Below, piece by piece: positions 8,957 to 17,812 of a stretch of DNA of 64,000 nucleotides; within the stretch, counting starts at the first letter, position 1; every line of letters starts with the position of its first letter. The position numbers and the translations under genes were made by a program. The stretch comes from Planctomycetota bacterium (GTDB lineage Bacteria > Planctomycetota > Phycisphaerae > WQYP01). The stretch is from positions 18,796 to 82,795 of the forward strand of contig JAKBBN010000002.1 in assembly GCA_021808485.1 (NCBI GenBank). Reading direction: 5' to 3'. Below the pieces are notes generated by a model. The model ran no database searches. It was not told the origin of the DNA and saw nothing but the letters and a program-made list of their open reading frames with translations.

Positions 8957-10018
8957 TCATTTCTTCAATGCCAGGTCGGCAAGGTGATGAAGTTCAATAA
9001 GGCCGGAAGCGGCGGCAATGTCCACCTTGGCGTCCGGGTCGGCCAGCATTTTCCGCAGGACATGGGCATTGTAGGCAATGGGAATGGAGCCGAGGGCCAA
9101 AGCCGCCAGCACGCGCAACTGCGCGTTCTTGGCCTTGGAATAGGCCAGCACGTTTTTTTCACCAAGAGTGCTGTTGCGCTGCCCCAAGCCGCGTGCCGCG
9201 ATCAATTGCGCCGCCGGCAACGGGTCATGCAGGCCATTGAGCAGCACGTTAATCGCCAGGGGATTCGGCAAAGAGCGGCAGGTACTCATGGCCGCCAGAT
9301 GGTATTGTGCGTATTTGCTCATGCTCATGGCGATCAGACTGTTCACGGCCCGCGGATCACCTAGGCGGGCCAGAGCGGACGTGACGGCCATGCGCACGGC
9401 GGAATTCCTGTCATTGACACGGGATTTAAGCAGGATTATTGCGGAGGGATCTCCCAGTCGGCCAAGCACAAATGCAGTATTGGCGCGGACGGTGGGATTT
9501 TTATTGTCGAGTGTTTGCGCCAGTTCGCCCATATGGCGGATATGGCCAAGCCGGGACAAGGCATATATCGCCGCCACCCGCACGCTTATGTCCGGATCCT
9601 TGAGCAATTGCTGCAGGCTGGGCAACAGCGATTTAATTCGTCGTTTGCCCGCGACCATCGCCGCGGAAAAACGGACCATCGAACTTTTATCCGCCAGTCC
9701 GCGGGCTACAAGAACCCGCGTTATCGGCGCATTAAGACGTTTAAGGCTTTCGATAGCCGCAGCGCGAATCGAGGCATGCGGGCTTTTCACCATACGCGCC
9801 AGCAGGTCTTCCACGGGTGCCAGATGAATGTGCGGCGGAGCGGGATGGGCGAGAGCCGGCCGCAACCCGGCGCCGCAGACGACGGCCAGCGCCACGACCA
9901 GACCGGCAGCCGCGATTGAGGATTTCTTCCGCCGACAGCCGCGGCACAACGGCCGTGATTTCCGTGAATCCTCCCGCCCGGTCGCCGATTCGATTACCCT
10001 GGAAGCAGGTAAGATCAT
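8957..10018 (-). CDS. secreted or membrane-anchored HEAT-repeat protein
   Basis: The 353-residue protein has an Arg/Lys-rich start and one hydrophobic segment (about residues 35-56), a long signal or anchor. From residue 70 onward it is a continuous series of about nine 31-residue HEAT/PBS-lyase-like repeats, for example VRANTAFVLGRLGDPSA and VRMAVTSALARLGDPRA. Such alpha-solenoids normally mediate protein-protein contact. AAAGG lies seven bases before ATG 10018. It lies 56 bases downstream of lnt on the same strand and may be the last gene of that run. Confidence 0.85.
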   Translation of the reverse strand: MILPASRVIESATGREDSRKSRPLCRGCRRKKSSIAAAGLVVALAVVCGAGLRPALAHPAPPHIHLAPVEDLLARMVKSPHASIRAAAIESLKRLNAPITRVLVARGLADKSSMVRFSAAMVAGKRRIKSLLPSLQQLLKDPDISVRVAAIYALSRLGHIRHMGELAQTLDNKNPTVRANTAFVLGRLGDPSAIILLKSRVNDRNSAVRMAVTSALARLGDPRAVNSLIAMSMSKYAQYHLAAMSTCRSLPNPLAINVLLNGLHDPLPAAQLIAARGLGQRNSTLGEKNVLAYSKAKNAQLRVLAALALGSIPIAYNAHVLRKMLADPDAKVDIAAASGLIELHHLADLALKK

Positions 10019-10074
10019 AAAAAGCCTTTCGTATCGCCGGCCTTATATGGGCGGGCGAAGATATAATAACATTG

Positions 10075-11868
10075 TTACGCCTGTTTTGCAGTCTTTTTTC
10101 GGATGCGATGCAGTAGGCGTCCCAGCCCCTGCATCCATACGCCAAGCACCGCAAGCAGGTTCAAAAGCACCAGGGCGCGGACCGGCAGATCGCCTATGCG
10201 GTCAAAAAGAGTGATGCGGCTGTCCAGCGGAAGCCGCGCCACGGCATAGCCCTGTACCTGGTGCTTCCATCCACCCGCGGGGGCACGGACCCTTTTGATT
10301 ATGGACCCATCGGAATTAATGATGGCGGAATCCCCGCCATTGACGCTGCGGGCGATAGACACACGATTTTCCACGGCGCGAACTTCAGTCAGTTGAAGGT
10401 GCTGCAGCAGTTCCGCCCGACTGGCGTACCATCCGTCATTGCTTATGCTGACCAGAAAATTGACTCCCTTTTTTCCGTTTCGGGGCCTGGCGAACATGCG
10501 GCAGGGATGGGGCATGGCATCTTCATAGCAGATGGGAGTGCCGAATTTCCAATGGTGACGGCGGACGTGCAGGCTGAAACGCCGCCATTTTTTTCCCGGC
10601 GTGAGGCTGTAGGCTCCCTGCGGCCCATACGGCGTAAGGTACATCAACCATTTGTGAAACAATGATCCAGCCTGCTGGAATGGAATGTATTCGCCAAAAG
10701 GGACCAGATGATGTTTGGCGTAGGGATGCCCGGTCAGGCCGTGTTGCGGGGTAAAATAAACCGCGATGTTCTGCAATTTATCGGGGCGGCCGTCCGGACC
10801 GAAATGGATTCCGCCGGAACCGACCAGCAGCGATGCTCCGCTGCGGCGCGACAATGCCGCCAGAGCTTTGGCATACCCGTGATCGCGGGACAGCTCGCCA
10901 CGACCGTGGCCCGGCAAAAAGTCATCCGCGGCCATGGCCAGCCAGGATCGATTCAGGTCGCCGGGGACCATGGTTTCCGGCCATGCGATAAGATTAATCC
11001 CCGGATGACTCCGCAGCGCTTTTTGTGATTGCGCGACAAATCGGTCAAACATGGCCTGCTCATCGGCCGGCGTTTGATTGTCTTTCAGGGACTGCGGTAT
11101 TCGGCTTTCAATCACGGCTACCAGCGGTCCGGGCGACAAGACATGCGGTTGGGTAAGCCGATAGCCGCCATAAACGGTCGCGAGAGCCAGCAGCACCAGT
11201 GCCAGGATCGGCCGAACAGGGATTCGCCGCGATTGAGGCGATTTCGGATCATCGCCGCGGTGCAACAATTCAACCAGAGCGCCTGCGGTGAGTCCGCATA
11301 GAAAGGTAAGGCCGGATACCCCGAACAAATCCGCACATTGCAGAAGGGGTTTATTCGCCGCCAATGCGGTTCCCACCATAAACCAGGAAAACCCGGACAT
11401 CAGCGTGCTGCGAACGTATTCAGCGGCCGTAAACGCCAGCGGAACGGCGAGCGTGGGCGGGATTTTGAGTTTAAAAACCCACATCCGCAGCAGCAGGGCG
11501 AACACGGGAAAATAAAATCCCATGTAAATCGACAAACCGATATATCCGCCTACCGTCACCGGAATAAGCCAGGAACTGGCGACGAGAAAATACACAATTC
11601 CAGCCGACCAGATGAGCAGCCACGCACCCTTGCGAAAAGTCCGGCCCAGAACAGCCAGGGATAGCGGCGCCAGCGCAAACAGAGCCAGGGGCCATACACC
11701 AAGGGGTGGAAAAGCGAGCCACAACATTGTATCCGCAGCCAATATCAGGGCGGCGAACGTCAGCAGGGACAATTCACGCTTCCGCGGGGATTCAGCGGTC
11801 CCGGCGGGTTGAGAAGTGCGTGGTGCGGCGACAGGCGCGGAGCTTTTATCGGGAGAAGACAAACTCAT
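10075..11868 (-). CDS. lnt: apolipoprotein N-acyltransferase
   Basis: Lnt adds the third acyl chain to the N-terminal Cys of lipoproteins in the inner membrane. The 597-residue product has an N-terminal bundle of about six to eight membrane segments and a nitrilase-like catalytic domain (about residues 225-520). The catalytic triad is visible: Glu in IAWPETMVPG, Lys in AKHHLVPFGEY and Cys in TPICYEDAMP. Near the end comes RSVNGGDSAIINSDGSI, typical of the family, and a final membrane helix. The length is slightly above the E. coli enzyme. It is the only lipoprotein-processing enzyme in the window; lipoprotein substrates are encoded nearby (46032 and possibly 50508). Confidence 0.95.
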   Translation of the reverse strand: MSLSSPDKSSAPVAAPRTSQPAGTAESPRKRELSLLTFAALILAADTMLWLAFPPLGVWPLALFALAPLSLAVLGRTFRKGAWLLIWSAGIVYFLVASSWLIPVTVGGYIGLSIYMGFYFPVFALLLRMWVFKLKIPPTLAVPLAFTAAEYVRSTLMSGFSWFMVGTALAANKPLLQCADLFGVSGLTFLCGLTAGALVELLHRGDDPKSPQSRRIPVRPILALVLLALATVYGGYRLTQPHVLSPGPLVAVIESRIPQSLKDNQTPADEQAMFDRFVAQSQKALRSHPGINLIAWPETMVPGDLNRSWLAMAADDFLPGHGRGELSRDHGYAKALAALSRRSGASLLVGSGGIHFGPDGRPDKLQNIAVYFTPQHGLTGHPYAKHHLVPFGEYIPFQQAGSLFHKWLMYLTPYGPQGAYSLTPGKKWRRFSLHVRRHHWKFGTPICYEDAMPHPCRMFARPRNGKKGVNFLVSISNDGWYASRAELLQHLQLTEVRAVENRVSIARSVNGGDSAIINSDGSIIKRVRAPAGGWKHQVQGYAVARLPLDSRITLFDRIGDLPVRALVLLNLLAVLGVWMQGLGRLLHRIRKKTAKQA

Positions 11869-11946
11869 AAATCAGGCTGTGCCCTTTTCGCTTGTGCGGA
11901 AACCCACCCGGGGCGGGTTCATACCTTTAAAAACCCACCGCCACAA

Positions 11947-13308
11947 TTACTGCGCCGCCTGCAGCTGGTTCTGTGAAATCGTCCTGGTGAGCAGCGTGTC
12001 GCCGGCCGCATTTTTTAATTCCAGCGTCACATGCCGCAGACCCGCCGGACCGCCGACGCGGATCAAGCCGAAATTATTGACGAGAACCTGCGGTCCAACC
12101 CGGCCGGGATTGTGATACAACGCCGCCTGAGCGGCAGTGAGCGGTCGGTCGGCAAGCGACGAACTGGTAAGGTCATACAGCGGGTATTGGCCGAAAACAC
12201 CCGGCCCGGGCCGGCGAAGGGTCAATTCACCGAAACGCCGATGACCGGTCAGAAAGATAACGCCGTCGACATCGTGTGCAAATATCCAGGCCAGCAGCCG
12301 GCGGCGTTCCCGCGGAAAGTTTCCCCAGCTTTCATGACCGGGATAGTCCGTAAGCATCGGATCACCATCCACAATGAATTTGAAATCCGCATGACTGCGG
12401 AGCAATCGCTTTTTCAACCAGTTGATCTGAACATTTCCGAGCATGACGCCCGGTTTGCCTTTTGCGGCCGGAACGCGAAAAGTACGATCATCCAGCAGAA
12501 AGAACTCGGCGTCCCCAACGGTAAAGTGACAGAATGCCGCCACCTGCGGGCCGCTGCCATATCCCGGGTTAAGCCAATAGCGCTGGAATGCGATCATCGA
12601 TTCTCCGGCAAAAACGAATTTAGCGCCGCTGCCGGGAATGCCGAAATCACGGTCATCCCACGTTGCATAGATGGGGCAGATGCGCATCAAAGGTTGGATA
12701 CCCTTAAAGCGCCGTGCTTGTTCGTATTTGTCAAGAATAAACCGCAGTGCGTGAATGTAGGTGTACGGAAACTTGGCCAGCGTGCGCGGCAGGTAAACCG
12801 AATTGCCGGCAAAAATAAATGCCCGCGGCTGAAGATTGGCGATGGTGTGCCAGATTGTGCGGCCGGGATAGCGCCGGGTATCCGCACAGGAACCAAAAGC
12901 AAAGGTGTAATTTTGATCGGATCCGCGGACGGGATAGGTGCGGATTATCAGCGGCGGGCCGGGAAGCGGCCGCCGCCGGCCGTTCACGAACACGCGCAGG
13001 CGGTAATCATGGTCCGGTTCCAGACCGCCAATGGCCGCGGCGCCGACAAACGGCGGCGGGCCATGCACACTTTCGCCCCAGGCGGATACTTCGCTGCCGG
13101 TGTTAAGGTCAAAAGCCTGCACGTGCAGACGGTCCGAGGTGCTAAGTTCCATCCAAATCCGGGCGGAAGTGGGCGTAACGGACCCGATAACCGGGCCGGC
13201 GACAATATGACCGGCGCGGCACGACGTACAGTTCGCGGCGGCGACAACGGCGATTCCCAACAGGCCAAAAACAGATCCGAATAACCTCATGGCGGAGAAG
13301 TGTAGCAT
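11947..13308 (-). CDS. PhoD-like secreted protein, probable loss of metal-binding site
   Basis: The 453-residue protein has a signal peptide and then the PhoD arrangement: an N-terminal fibronectin-like domain (GPVIGSVTPTSARIWMELS) and a calcineurin-like phosphatase domain starting at FAFGSCADT. Family ligands are altered at several sites. The usual GDNVYLP is AGNSVYLP, the usual WDDHDFG is WDDRDFG, and the usual GDRHF is GHRRF; DDRTFR is kept. I therefore infer a PhoD-fold protein that has lost phosphodiesterase/phosphatase activity or has changed its metal site. The start is uncertain between ATG 13308 and ATG 13290. It lies 78 bases upstream of lnt on the same strand. Confidence 0.8.
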   Translation of the reverse strand: MLHFSAMRLFGSVFGLLGIAVVAAANCTSCRAGHIVAGPVIGSVTPTSARIWMELSTSDRLHVQAFDLNTGSEVSAWGESVHGPPPFVGAAAIGGLEPDHDYRLRVFVNGRRRPLPGPPLIIRTYPVRGSDQNYTFAFGSCADTRRYPGRTIWHTIANLQPRAFIFAGNSVYLPRTLAKFPYTYIHALRFILDKYEQARRFKGIQPLMRICPIYATWDDRDFGIPGSGAKFVFAGESMIAFQRYWLNPGYGSGPQVAAFCHFTVGDAEFFLLDDRTFRVPAAKGKPGVMLGNVQINWLKKRLLRSHADFKFIVDGDPMLTDYPGHESWGNFPRERRRLLAWIFAHDVDGVIFLTGHRRFGELTLRRPGPGVFGQYPLYDLTSSSLADRPLTAAQAALYHNPGRVGPQVLVNNFGLIRVGGPAGLRHVTLELKNAAGDTLLTRTISQNQLQAAQ

Positions 13309-13421
13309 AAACCCGCGGCATGTTCAGCAAGCCGGCACAAGTTCGCCGGGAGCTGCGGAACGCCGTTTTCTTCCGCGCCGGCGCGGCACGGGAAGCGGGC
13401 GGTGGGCAGAGCGGCGAATGG

Positions 13422-14336
13422 TCACCAACCGAAGTAAGTGTTCACGCGCAAAGACCGCACGCGAATGTTGCTTTCGGGGACCCAGGCGACGGAACCGTCG
13501 TTATAGGCTTCATGCATACCGGAGGGCAGGTTATGGCCCAGGCTTTGGTGTGTGTGATTGGAAAGAGGGCTGGAGGTTCCGATCCAGATTTCGCCGGTAG
13601 TGCCGCGCGGATTGCCGAACGCGGCGATGTCGCTCAGGAGGAGCGATCCGGGACTGGATTGGGCGTTGAGCGCCGGCTCATGCTTGGGATCGTTGTTATA
13701 CCAAGCCCAACCGCCGCCGCCGTTCATCCAGGCCGGCATGAGGTCATAGGCGGCGGAATAATCGGGGGATGGCGTTCCGGTCATAACGCCGGGGCCGGCC
13801 GTGGCGTAAGGAGCGCCGCTGTAATAGCCATGGTCAACCCAGTAGCAATAACTGGAGAAGAAATAGAAACTCGTCAGGTTACCCTGCAAATTATAATAAT
13901 TTGAAGGGATGAGATTTTCGCTGGCAAAACCGGCTTCCGGAGAAAACATTAGTGCCACACCGGTGGCATTGGGTGTAAGGATCCCCGGCTGAACGATTTG
14001 ATCCTGCGGGGTTGAGTTGGTAGGGGCAGGACCGCCGTAATACAGAAGTTCCAGGCCGTACCCGGGAATATTGTATTGATACGGCCGGCCGGAATACGAG
14101 CCAAATGGATAATTGCTGGCGATCGTGGGCATGTATTGCCCGCGATATTCGCCGGCATATTCGCGTGTAGCCAGGGCCAGCTGGCGTAAATTGCTGGCGC
14201 ATACCACGCGCATGGCCTGCGCTTTGGCCCTGGCCAGGGCGGGGAGAAGCAGAGCGATCAGAAGGGCGATAATGGAAATAACAACCAGCAATTCAACAAG
14301 GGTAAAACCACGCATCCCACGGTATTTGACGGCCAT
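13422..14336 (-). CDS. type II secretion-type pseudopilin with C-terminal DG motif
   Basis: The 304-residue protein opens with [19 protein letters not shown], a class III (prepilin) signal: cleavage after Gly, methylatable Phe, Glu at +5 and a hydrophobic helix. [20 protein letters not shown] follows as the typical amphipathic helix of planctomycete pseudopilins. The C-terminus has [12 protein letters not shown], the H-x(n)-DG motif of the DUF1559-like group. The body is rich in Tyr, Gly and Pro. Genomes of this phylum carry many such paralogues, thought to be processed by a prepilin peptidase and displayed at the envelope; the exact role is unknown. It lies downstream of a PEP-CTERM gene on the same strand. 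Confidence 0.9.
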   Translation of the reverse strand: MAVKYRGMRGFTLVELLVVISIIALLIALLLPALARAKAQAMRVVCASNLRQLALATREYAGEYRGQYMPTIASNYPFGSYSGRPYQYNIPGYGLELLYYGGPAPTNSTPQDQIVQPGILTPNATGVALMFSPEAGFASENLIPSNYYNLQGNLTSFYFFSSYCYWVDHGYYSGAPYATAGPGVMTGTPSPDYSAAYDLMPAWMNGGGGWAWYNNDPKHEPALNAQSSPGSLLLSDIAAFGNPRGTTGEIWIGTSSPLSNHTHQSLGHNLPSGMHEAYNDGSVAWVPESNIRVRSLRVNTYFGW

Positions 14337-14432
14337 AACATGTCTCCATTGGCGGCGACCCCGCCGATTTAATTATTTTTGTCTATATAACTTCATGTGT
14401 TTATGCAAACGACAACCCATGGCGGATGAACA

Positions 14433-14462
14433 GAGGGCCGGTCCATTTCATGGCCGGCCCTC
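14433..14462 (-). terminator. stem-loop downstream of the PEP-CTERM gene
   Basis: GAGGGCCGG and CCGGCCCTC form the base of an approximately 11-bp stem about 35 bases after the stop of the gene at 14497. No T-run follows, so it is either a factor-dependent site or an mRNA 3'-end stabiliser. Confidence 0.4.
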
Positions 14463-14496
14463 CACGTAAAACCATTCACGCGGTAATCCCGCAGAT

Positions 14497-15336
14497 TCAG
14501 ATTCGGCTCGTCAATCTGCGACGCGAGAGCAACAGCAGGCCGGCCGAGCCGGCGGCAAATACGGCCAGCGAGGCCGGCTCCGGCGTGGCAACCTGCGTCA
14601 GTGACAGATTGCTGAATGTCGCCGGAGCCTGATCGCCGCGAAGAGCGATGAAAATAGCGCCGGGAGCCGTCGGCAATGTTGCATAAGTAAATTGGCCAAC
14701 CTGAGTAAGGCTGGAAGCGTTGGCCCCGTTGCCCAACGAAAGCGCCACCGCCCCGGATGCAAGGTTATAAGTCATTTCCACGGTGGTGGTGCCGGTGTAA
14801 GTGCTGCTGGTAACCCCCATCGCCTTGTTGGCGGTGCCCGGCCCCTCGAACAATTGATACCCACCCGTGCTGGTATTAATTAACGCCCATGGTTCCGCAT
14901 TGCTGATCGCATCCACAGTCGTCGCGGAGGGCGCAAAACCGATAGCCGCCCATTCGCTCGCGGCATTGTAAGTGATGTTTGCTTCCAGAGTGAGCGTACC
15001 ATTACTGGCGGGAGTAATGGCGATGCCGGCGTTGTTATCGATAAAGTTACCGTTGGCCGTTGTCTGCAGGGTTACATAACCGGCGGTTGAACCGGAGGGC
15101 GGCGTAATGACGGCGGTCGCGGTACCGGTGGAACCATTGGAAACCGTACTTAATGGCGCCCATGTACCGCCAATGTCGGCGGTGGAACCCGCGAGTGCGT
15201 TGGAGGTGGAGGGACTGGCCTGGAACGTATCAAGCACGAGGGTACTTACAGCAGCATTCGCCGTACCAATTGAGGCAAGAGCCGAAATCCCGGCGACTGC
15301 CGCAAAATATTTTGACATTCTGACGTGATTTTTCAT
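14497..15336 (-). CDS. PEP-CTERM secreted protein, lectin-like fold likely
   Basis: The 279-residue protein has a signal peptide ending near GTANA and a C-terminal sorting signal: TPEPASLAV, a hydrophobic helix, then SRRRLTSR. The central 200 residues are beta-rich with phrases such as LTLEANITYNAASEWAAIGF, reminiscent of LamG/concanavalin-like carbohydrate-binding folds; this is inference from composition and pattern. GAAGGAGC lies before ATG 15336, a strong ribosome site. It lies between a sugar-type regulator and a pseudopilin on the same strand. Confidence 0.85.
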   Translation of the reverse strand: MKNHVRMSKYFAAVAGISALASIGTANAAVSTLVLDTFQASPSTSNALAGSTADIGGTWAPLSTVSNGSTGTATAVITPPSGSTAGYVTLQTTANGNFIDNNAGIAITPASNGTLTLEANITYNAASEWAAIGFAPSATTVDAISNAEPWALINTSTGGYQLFEGPGTANKAMGVTSSTYTGTTTVEMTYNLASGAVALSLGNGANASSLTQVGQFTYATLPTAPGAIFIALRGDQAPATFSNLSLTQVATPEPASLAVFAAGSAGLLLLSRRRLTSRI

Positions 15337-15787
15337 TTCTACTGCTCCTTCTAATTTCTTTTAACGAATAACAAATTACCTTTAGTGGACATTCAACAAA
15401 GATCAACTATCGCGACATCCGTAACCTGCCCTTTTGAGTTCTCGAATCCCGGATGAACTCCCTCAAACAGAGCGCACGCTTCGCAATGTTCCATCATCTT
15501 TGTATTTTGCACAGACCTCCTTCCCTGCCGTCATCGCCTGCAGGTGTAGATTTTTAACCCTATGCCGGACGATGCGAAGCTTGGACAACAATTCACGATC
15601 TCGACTGTCCGGGTAGCACCACCGGAACAGACCGGACCGGCAACACCAACCGAGGACAACCGGAGATTAGACCAAAGATAACAACCGGGCAAGACCGATT
15701 TACGCAATATATGATCGTTTTGCGCATACCGGTGGGAAGGACCAGGGGGACATCATGCCGCACAACCGGCGTCAACGGGGCCATTTT
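15337..15787. other. non-coding spacer upstream of the PEP-CTERM gene
   Basis: No open frame here shows coding character. The right half carries many short ACCGG/CCGGA steps without clear periodicity. The left end carries the likely promoter for the gene at 14497. Confidence 0.5.
15368..15396 (-). promoter_or_regulatory. candidate promoter of the PEP-CTERM gene
   Basis: On the minus strand, TTGAAT (15396-15391), a 17-base spacer and TGTTAT (15373-15368) resemble a sigma70 promoter with four matches per box. Confidence 0.35.
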
Positions 15788-16984
15788 TTAGCGTTTTTTA
15801 ACGTCCGGCCGGGATGCCGGGGCAATTGGCGATTTCCGCGAGCGATCGCGAAACTGACCCGGCGTCAGACCGGTGAGCCGCTGAAAATTCTGGCTTAATC
15901 GCAGGCCGCTGTTAAACCCGCACTCAATGGCGATTTTGTACAAAGATTCCGGCGTATCCATCAGCAGAACCTTGGCATGCTCAATCCGCATCTGCAAAAT
16001 ATGTTCGTAGGGGCCGCGCCCAAGCGCCTGTCTGAAACGATGCTCCAATGTGCGGCGCGGCATGTTTAAATGGCGGCATAAATCAGGCACACCGATCGGA
16101 TCACGAAACCGCATCTGAATAAGCGACAGCGCCCGGCCCACCACCGGATCGGAGGTGAGCGCCCGCCGTGTGGACCCGCGCACATACACAAAACTGCCGC
16201 CGGGCAGAACATTGACCTCCGGCACTTTGCGGCCGTGAAAAAGGCTGTTCAATGCCGCGGCGCATTGATAGCCCAATTGTTCAAACGGCGACTGCACGCT
16301 GCTTAAAGCCGGTGAAACACTGTCACAAATCAGTTCGTCATTATCCACGCCCACAATGGAAACATCACCGGGCACATTCAGGCCGACCTCATGGCATGCA
16401 TCCGCGGCAAATGCCCCGATACTGTCATTGTAAGCCAACAGCCCGACGGCGCCGCCGGCGCTTTTACGCAATGCGGCAAGCACCTTTCCAAAAATGCGGG
16501 CCGGCTTGCGATCGTCAATGGTAATGACCGTCGGGGACGGCCTTCCCGCGGCGACAACGGTTTCCCGGAATCCTTCCTCGCGTAATTGCGACAGGCGTCC
16601 CGGACGGCGGATATACGCATAATGATTGATTTCCAACCGCAGCAGATGTTCCGCCGCGGTCCGTCCCTTGTCATAATCATTGGTTACAAAGATGGGAGCT
16701 TTTCCCACCAGATCATAATTAATGACCCCCACCAGGCACGTTCGCGGGGACATCCAGCCTTTGTAGGTTATTTTTCCAAAGTTCCAGACGATCGCGCCAT
16801 CCACGGGATCTGTCCAGCTGTTGAGCCAGCGATCATCCGCAAAGCGCCATCCGGGATGGCTCACGATACGCCACGGCGGCTGGTGCTCACGCATGTACCG
16901 GCTGATCCCCAGGCGGCAATCACGGCCGATGCTTAAAACCGGAGACAGCACGATCATGACCCGCTTGACGGAACTGGTTTTCAT
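15788..16984 (-). CDS. XylR-type transcriptional regulator (LacI-like sensor plus AraC HTH)
   Basis: The 398-residue protein pairs a periplasmic-binding-protein-like sensor of LacI type (about residues 8-275; for example VGLLAYNDSIGAFAADACHE and SIVGVDNDELICDSVSPAL) with a C-terminal AraC/XylS double helix-turn-helix (about residues 288-388, ending in IAIECGFNSGLRLSQNFQR and GLTPGQFRDRSR). This architecture is that of the xylose-operon regulator XylR and is common in planctomycetes. The effector is probably a sugar. The nearest likely targets are the PEP-CTERM and pseudopilin genes just downstream on the same strand; regulation of the GH29 gene at 7040 is only a guess. Confidence 0.9.
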   Translation of the reverse strand: MKTSSVKRVMIVLSPVLSIGRDCRLGISRYMREHQPPWRIVSHPGWRFADDRWLNSWTDPVDGAIVWNFGKITYKGWMSPRTCLVGVINYDLVGKAPIFVTNDYDKGRTAAEHLLRLEINHYAYIRRPGRLSQLREEGFRETVVAAGRPSPTVITIDDRKPARIFGKVLAALRKSAGGAVGLLAYNDSIGAFAADACHEVGLNVPGDVSIVGVDNDELICDSVSPALSSVQSPFEQLGYQCAAALNSLFHGRKVPEVNVLPGGSFVYVRGSTRRALTSDPVVGRALSLIQMRFRDPIGVPDLCRHLNMPRRTLEHRFRQALGRGPYEHILQMRIEHAKVLLMDTPESLYKIAIECGFNSGLRLSQNFQRLTGLTPGQFRDRSRKSPIAPASRPDVKKR

Positions 16985-17010
16985 GGGGTGTCCTCATGCC
17001 GGCGACCGAG

Positions 17011-17039
17011 AATATCGCCGCAATACCCGCGGAATGCAA
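17011..17039 (-). promoter_or_regulatory. candidate promoter of the XylR-type regulator
   Basis: On the minus strand, TTGCAT (17039-17034), a 17-base spacer and GATATT (17016-17011) lie about 27 bases before the start codon at 16984. Confidence 0.4.
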
Positions 17040-17188
17040 TGGGACCAAAAACAGGACGTAGACAGGATAAAAAAGTCAACGGGTAGCGTCGTCCATCGCC
17101 CGCATCACGAAAAAGACAAAGCCGCCGGCGCGGTCCGCTGCATGTCCATCATCAGTGATGATGTCCAGGCGACGGCCTTAAGGGCGCG

Positions 17189-17773
17189 TCAGGATGCGGT
17201 GAGGGTTGAATTTTCCATTGCCAGCATGCGTTTTTTAGTTGCAATTCCGCCGGCGCCGGAAAACCCGGTGAGTTTGCCGCCCGCACCAAGCACCCGATGG
17301 CACGGAATAAGCACCGGCCACGGATTGCGCCCAAGCGCGGCCCCTACCGCTCGAGCGGCGCCGGCCCGTCCGATACCCGCGGCCACCTCGCCGTAGGTGC
17401 ACGTACGGCCCCAGGCAATGCCCGCGGTAAACAGAAGCACCTGCCGGTCAAAATCGCCGACTTGTCCCCAATCTATCAGTGGCGAGGCCCGCTTGATGGC
17501 GGCTTTTTGATCCACGGACTGCGCCCCGCCGCTGTAATAGGATTGCAGAAATGCGGCGGCGGCCGCGGCGGCCGAGCCCGGCTTTGCCTCCGTGATTGCC
17601 GCAATATTCCGGCCGTACCGGCGGTGAATATCCTGGAGCAGTTTTTCTTTTGTCGGACAAGGCATGTAAATCCGGATCAATTTTCCGCCGGCACTGCCGG
17701 GTTGGAAAATAAGGCCGGCATATCCACCGCGGACCGCTACGATATGCATCGCAGGATTTGCAGGCAGCATCAT
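17189..17773 (-). CDS. ogt: methylated-DNA--protein-cysteine S-methyltransferase
   Basis: The 194-residue protein repairs O6-alkylguanine by moving the alkyl group to its own Cys. The C-terminal DNA-binding/active-site domain shows FTAGIAWGRTCTYGEVA, then RAVGAALGRNPWPVLIPCHR, in which PCHRV holds the acceptor Cys, and LTGFSGAGGIATKKRML. The N-terminal domain is divergent, as is usual. I chose ATG 17773 because GGAGGA lies eight bases upstream; the ATG at 17794 has no such site. It follows the acyl-CoA synthetase gene closely on the same strand and may be transcribed with it. Confidence 0.93.
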   Translation of the reverse strand: MMLPANPAMHIVAVRGGYAGLIFQPGSAGGKLIRIYMPCPTKEKLLQDIHRRYGRNIAAITEAKPGSAAAAAAAFLQSYYSGGAQSVDQKAAIKRASPLIDWGQVGDFDRQVLLFTAGIAWGRTCTYGEVAAGIGRAGAARAVGAALGRNPWPVLIPCHRVLGAGGKLTGFSGAGGIATKKRMLAMENSTLTAS

Positions 17774-17812
17774 GGGTATTTCCTCCGCAGGCATACGATA
17801 AAATCGACCTGA

